From: Fimbriimonadales bacterium
Lineage (GTDB): Bacteria > Armatimonadota > Fimbriimonadia > Fimbriimonadales > Fimbriimonadaceae
Assembly: GCA_026392145.1 (NCBI GenBank)
Contig: JAPLCS010000413.1
Coordinates: 1-6,814 of the forward strand
Length of the DNA: 6,814 nucleotides
Reading direction: 5' to 3'
Shown here: piece by piece, positions 5,595 to 6,814 of the stretch
Numbering within the stretch: position 1 is the stretch's first letter
Layout of the letters: every line of letters begins with the position of its first letter
The notes under the pieces: generated by a model
The model's input: only the letters and a program-made list of their open reading frames with translations
Database searches by the model: none
What the model was told of the DNA's origin: nothing
Made by a program: the position numbers and the translations under genes

Positions 5595-6329
5595 ATGTCT
5601 AAGTCAAAGGGTAACGTAGTAACTCCAGACGAAGCAGTTGAACAGTACGGTGCTGATGCACTCCGAATGTACTTGCTCTTTGTGGCTCCTTTCCACGCAG
5701 ACGTTCAATGGTCCAACGAAGGCATGCAAGGAATGGTTCGGTTCCTATCTCGTATATTCCGATTCGCGGCCGACATTGAAAAGATTTTCGAACCTAATTG
5801 GAAGGATTTAATCCCATTTGCGCCTTTAGATGCGCGAGCAAAGAAGATTCGAAGAATCACGCATCAAACAATCAGAAACTGCACCAAAGATATCGAATCT
5901 TTTGGGTTGAATACCTACATTTCATGGCTAATGAAATATCTAAACGAGCTGACGGATATCTCAGGAAAGCCAGAAGGAATAGAACTCGCCTTGAGCGAAG
6001 CCTTGGAAACTTTGGTCCTACTCATGTCTCCGGCAGCCCCTCACTCTGCAGATGAGATTTGGAGCTCACTCGGTAAAGAAGGTGTCACCTATCACGCCGA
6101 ATGGCCAACTTGCGACGACGAACTAGCCAAAGACGACGTTGTCACAGTCGCAATACAAGTAAACGGTAAGCTTCGGGACACCATCGATGTTGAAATTGGT
6201 TTAGGAAATGCCGAGATGGAAAAGATTGCGCTTTCAAGTGAAAAAGTGAAAATCTACACCGATGACAAAGAGATTAAAAAGGTGATAGTAATCCCCGGAA
6301 GGTTGGTTAATATCGTAGTAGCTGGATAA
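5595..6329 (+). CDS. leuS: Leucyl-tRNA synthetase, C-terminal part starting at MSKS
   Basis: These 244 residues complete LeuRS in the same frame as the upstream part. They open with MSKSKGNVVTPDEAVEQYGA, the second class I ATP-binding signature and its usual continuation. The helical anticodon-binding domain follows (about 30-170, including VQWSNEGMQGMVRFLSR). The C-terminal domain that contacts the tRNA contains VAIQVNGKLRDTI and VIVIPGRLVNIVV. If translation restarts at ATG 5595, the residue before Met (Arg, replacing the first Lys of KMSKS) is lost; if the TGA is read through, RMSKS is kept. GAG at 5587-5589, 5 nt upstream, is a minimal ribosome site, and termination at 5588 would leave a ribosome 6 nt from the ATG, favouring coupling. 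ATG 5595 is the start only under the re-initiation model. TAA stop; the next gene begins 5 nt later. Confidence 0.85.
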   Translation: MSKSKGNVVTPDEAVEQYGADALRMYLLFVAPFHADVQWSNEGMQGMVRFLSRIFRFAADIEKIFEPNWKDLIPFAPLDARAKKIRRITHQTIRNCTKDIESFGLNTYISWLMKYLNELTDISGKPEGIELALSEALETLVLLMSPAAPHSADEIWSSLGKEGVTYHAEWPTCDDELAKDDVVTVAIQVNGKLRDTIDVEIGLGNAEMEKIALSSEKVKIYTDDKEIKKVIVIPGRLVNIVVAG

Positions 6330-6334
6330 AGAAC

Positions 6335-6814
6335 ATGAAACTCAAACCCGAGATGATTGCGGCAGGATTGATTGCCGGCTTAGCCGCTCTCATGATTTTC
6401 TCTGACAAAACAGTCAAAACACAATCTGGCGCAAACATCCTGCGCAACGTTAACGAATATCAATCCTCCATAAACAAAGCTGCCGGGCTGGCCACCACCG
6501 TTTTCCAAAAGGCAGATGCTGGACAGGAATTAAATGATCTAGATAAGTCCAATCTAGAACTTGCAGCAAAAGAATTTGAGGCGATGAAGGCTTACGATCC
6601 AAAGTCTGTAACCGCAGTGTTTGGAGCAGGGAAGTGCTATATGATTCTCGGTGACAAGCAACGAGCAAGTGAAAATTTGGAGCAGGCCTACCTGAACTAC
6701 CAAATCGACCCTTCGAAAGAACTAGACGGAGTAAAAGACACCGCAATTGAAGCTGCAGGATTGCTTTCCGAAGTTGTATTTACTCAGGGCAATGACTCAA
6801 TAGCTGACTACAAC
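6335..6814 (+). CDS. Membrane-anchored TPR-like protein, N-terminal part (cut by window edge)
   Basis: The frame runs open from ATG 6335 to the window end, giving 160 residues without a stop. Residues 1-6 (MKLKPE) and a hydrophobic segment at about 7-22 form an N-terminal membrane anchor or uncleaved signal. Residues about 73-125 form tetratricopeptide-like helical hairpins: NLELAAKEFEAMKAYDP followed by AVFGAGKCYMILGDKQRASENLEQAY, with the small-residue, Leu-Gly and Ala spacing of TPR units. TPR proteins usually act as scaffolds for protein contacts, here probably outside the cytoplasmic membrane. The ATG lies 5 nt after the leuS stop, so co-transcription is likely. AAAGAA just before the ATG is a poor ribosome site. 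I do not recognise a specific family and no partner can be named; the remainder lies outside the window. Confidence 0.8.
   Translation, partial: MKLKPEMIAAGLIAGLAALMIFSDKTVKTQSGANILRNVNEYQSSINKAAGLATTVFQKADAGQELNDLDKSNLELAAKEFEAMKAYDPKSVTAVFGAGKCYMILGDKQRASENLEQAYLNYQIDPSKELDGVKDTAIEAAGLLSEVVFTQGNDSIADYN

Noticed and set aside
5586..5640. Selenocysteine insertion at the leuS TGA
   Set aside because: LeuRS has no known selenocysteine at this site and no stable stem-loop of the bacterial SECIS kind is apparent just downstream.
6450..6746. Minus-strand frame of 98 codons opposite the TPR gene
   Set aside because: The plus-strand frame is open throughout with TPR pattern and a membrane anchor; the minus frame looks like a random Leu/Arg-rich shadow.
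1..6814. Genetic code with TGA reassigned to Trp or Gly
   Set aside because: Only one in-frame TGA is found across about 2,000 codons while TGG and GGA are frequent, so reassignment is not supported.

Overview
The window is ordinary bacterial chromosome: dense, short gaps, no mobile elements, no CRISPR array and no RNA gene that I can see. Base composition looks close to balanced, slightly AT-rich by eye. Gene content (RNase J, a non-zinc LeuRS beginning with a GLSVGHCRNY block, an exported FAS1 protein, an exported MsrA, a TPR protein) would suit a didermal or deep-branching lineage such as Armatimonadota. That placement is a weak inference from memory of family sequences, not a search result.

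Layout. Three genes lie on the minus strand: the 5' end of RNase J (cut by the left edge), a secreted FAS1/fasciclin protein, and an exported methionine sulfoxide reductase A. A rho-independent terminator follows the fasciclin gene, and a long hairpin without a U-tract on the coding strand lies between msrA and the fasciclin gene. After a 105-bp divergent gap, the plus strand carries a potassium channel with an RCK domain on each side of its pore, a MarR-family regulator, leucyl-tRNA synthetase, and the 5' part of a membrane-anchored TPR protein cut by the right edge. The plus-strand gaps (51, 41 and 5 bp) allow one transcription unit, but no shared function is obvious.

The most unusual observation is in leuS. 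An in-frame TGA interrupts a LeuRS that is otherwise complete and in one frame (about 880 residues). It falls two codons before the MSKS signature, so the gene reads as a 634-residue part (catalytic core and editing domain) and a 244-residue part (MSKS loop, anticodon-binding and C-terminal domains) with its own ATG. It could be a recent nonsense mutation or sequencing error, read-through, or a true two-subunit enzyme. The Aquifex aeolicus LeuRS is a known natural split of this kind. The sequence alone cannot decide. No clearly new system is visible otherwise; smaller points concern the channel architecture, the hairpins and the scarcity of Shine-Dalgarno sequences.
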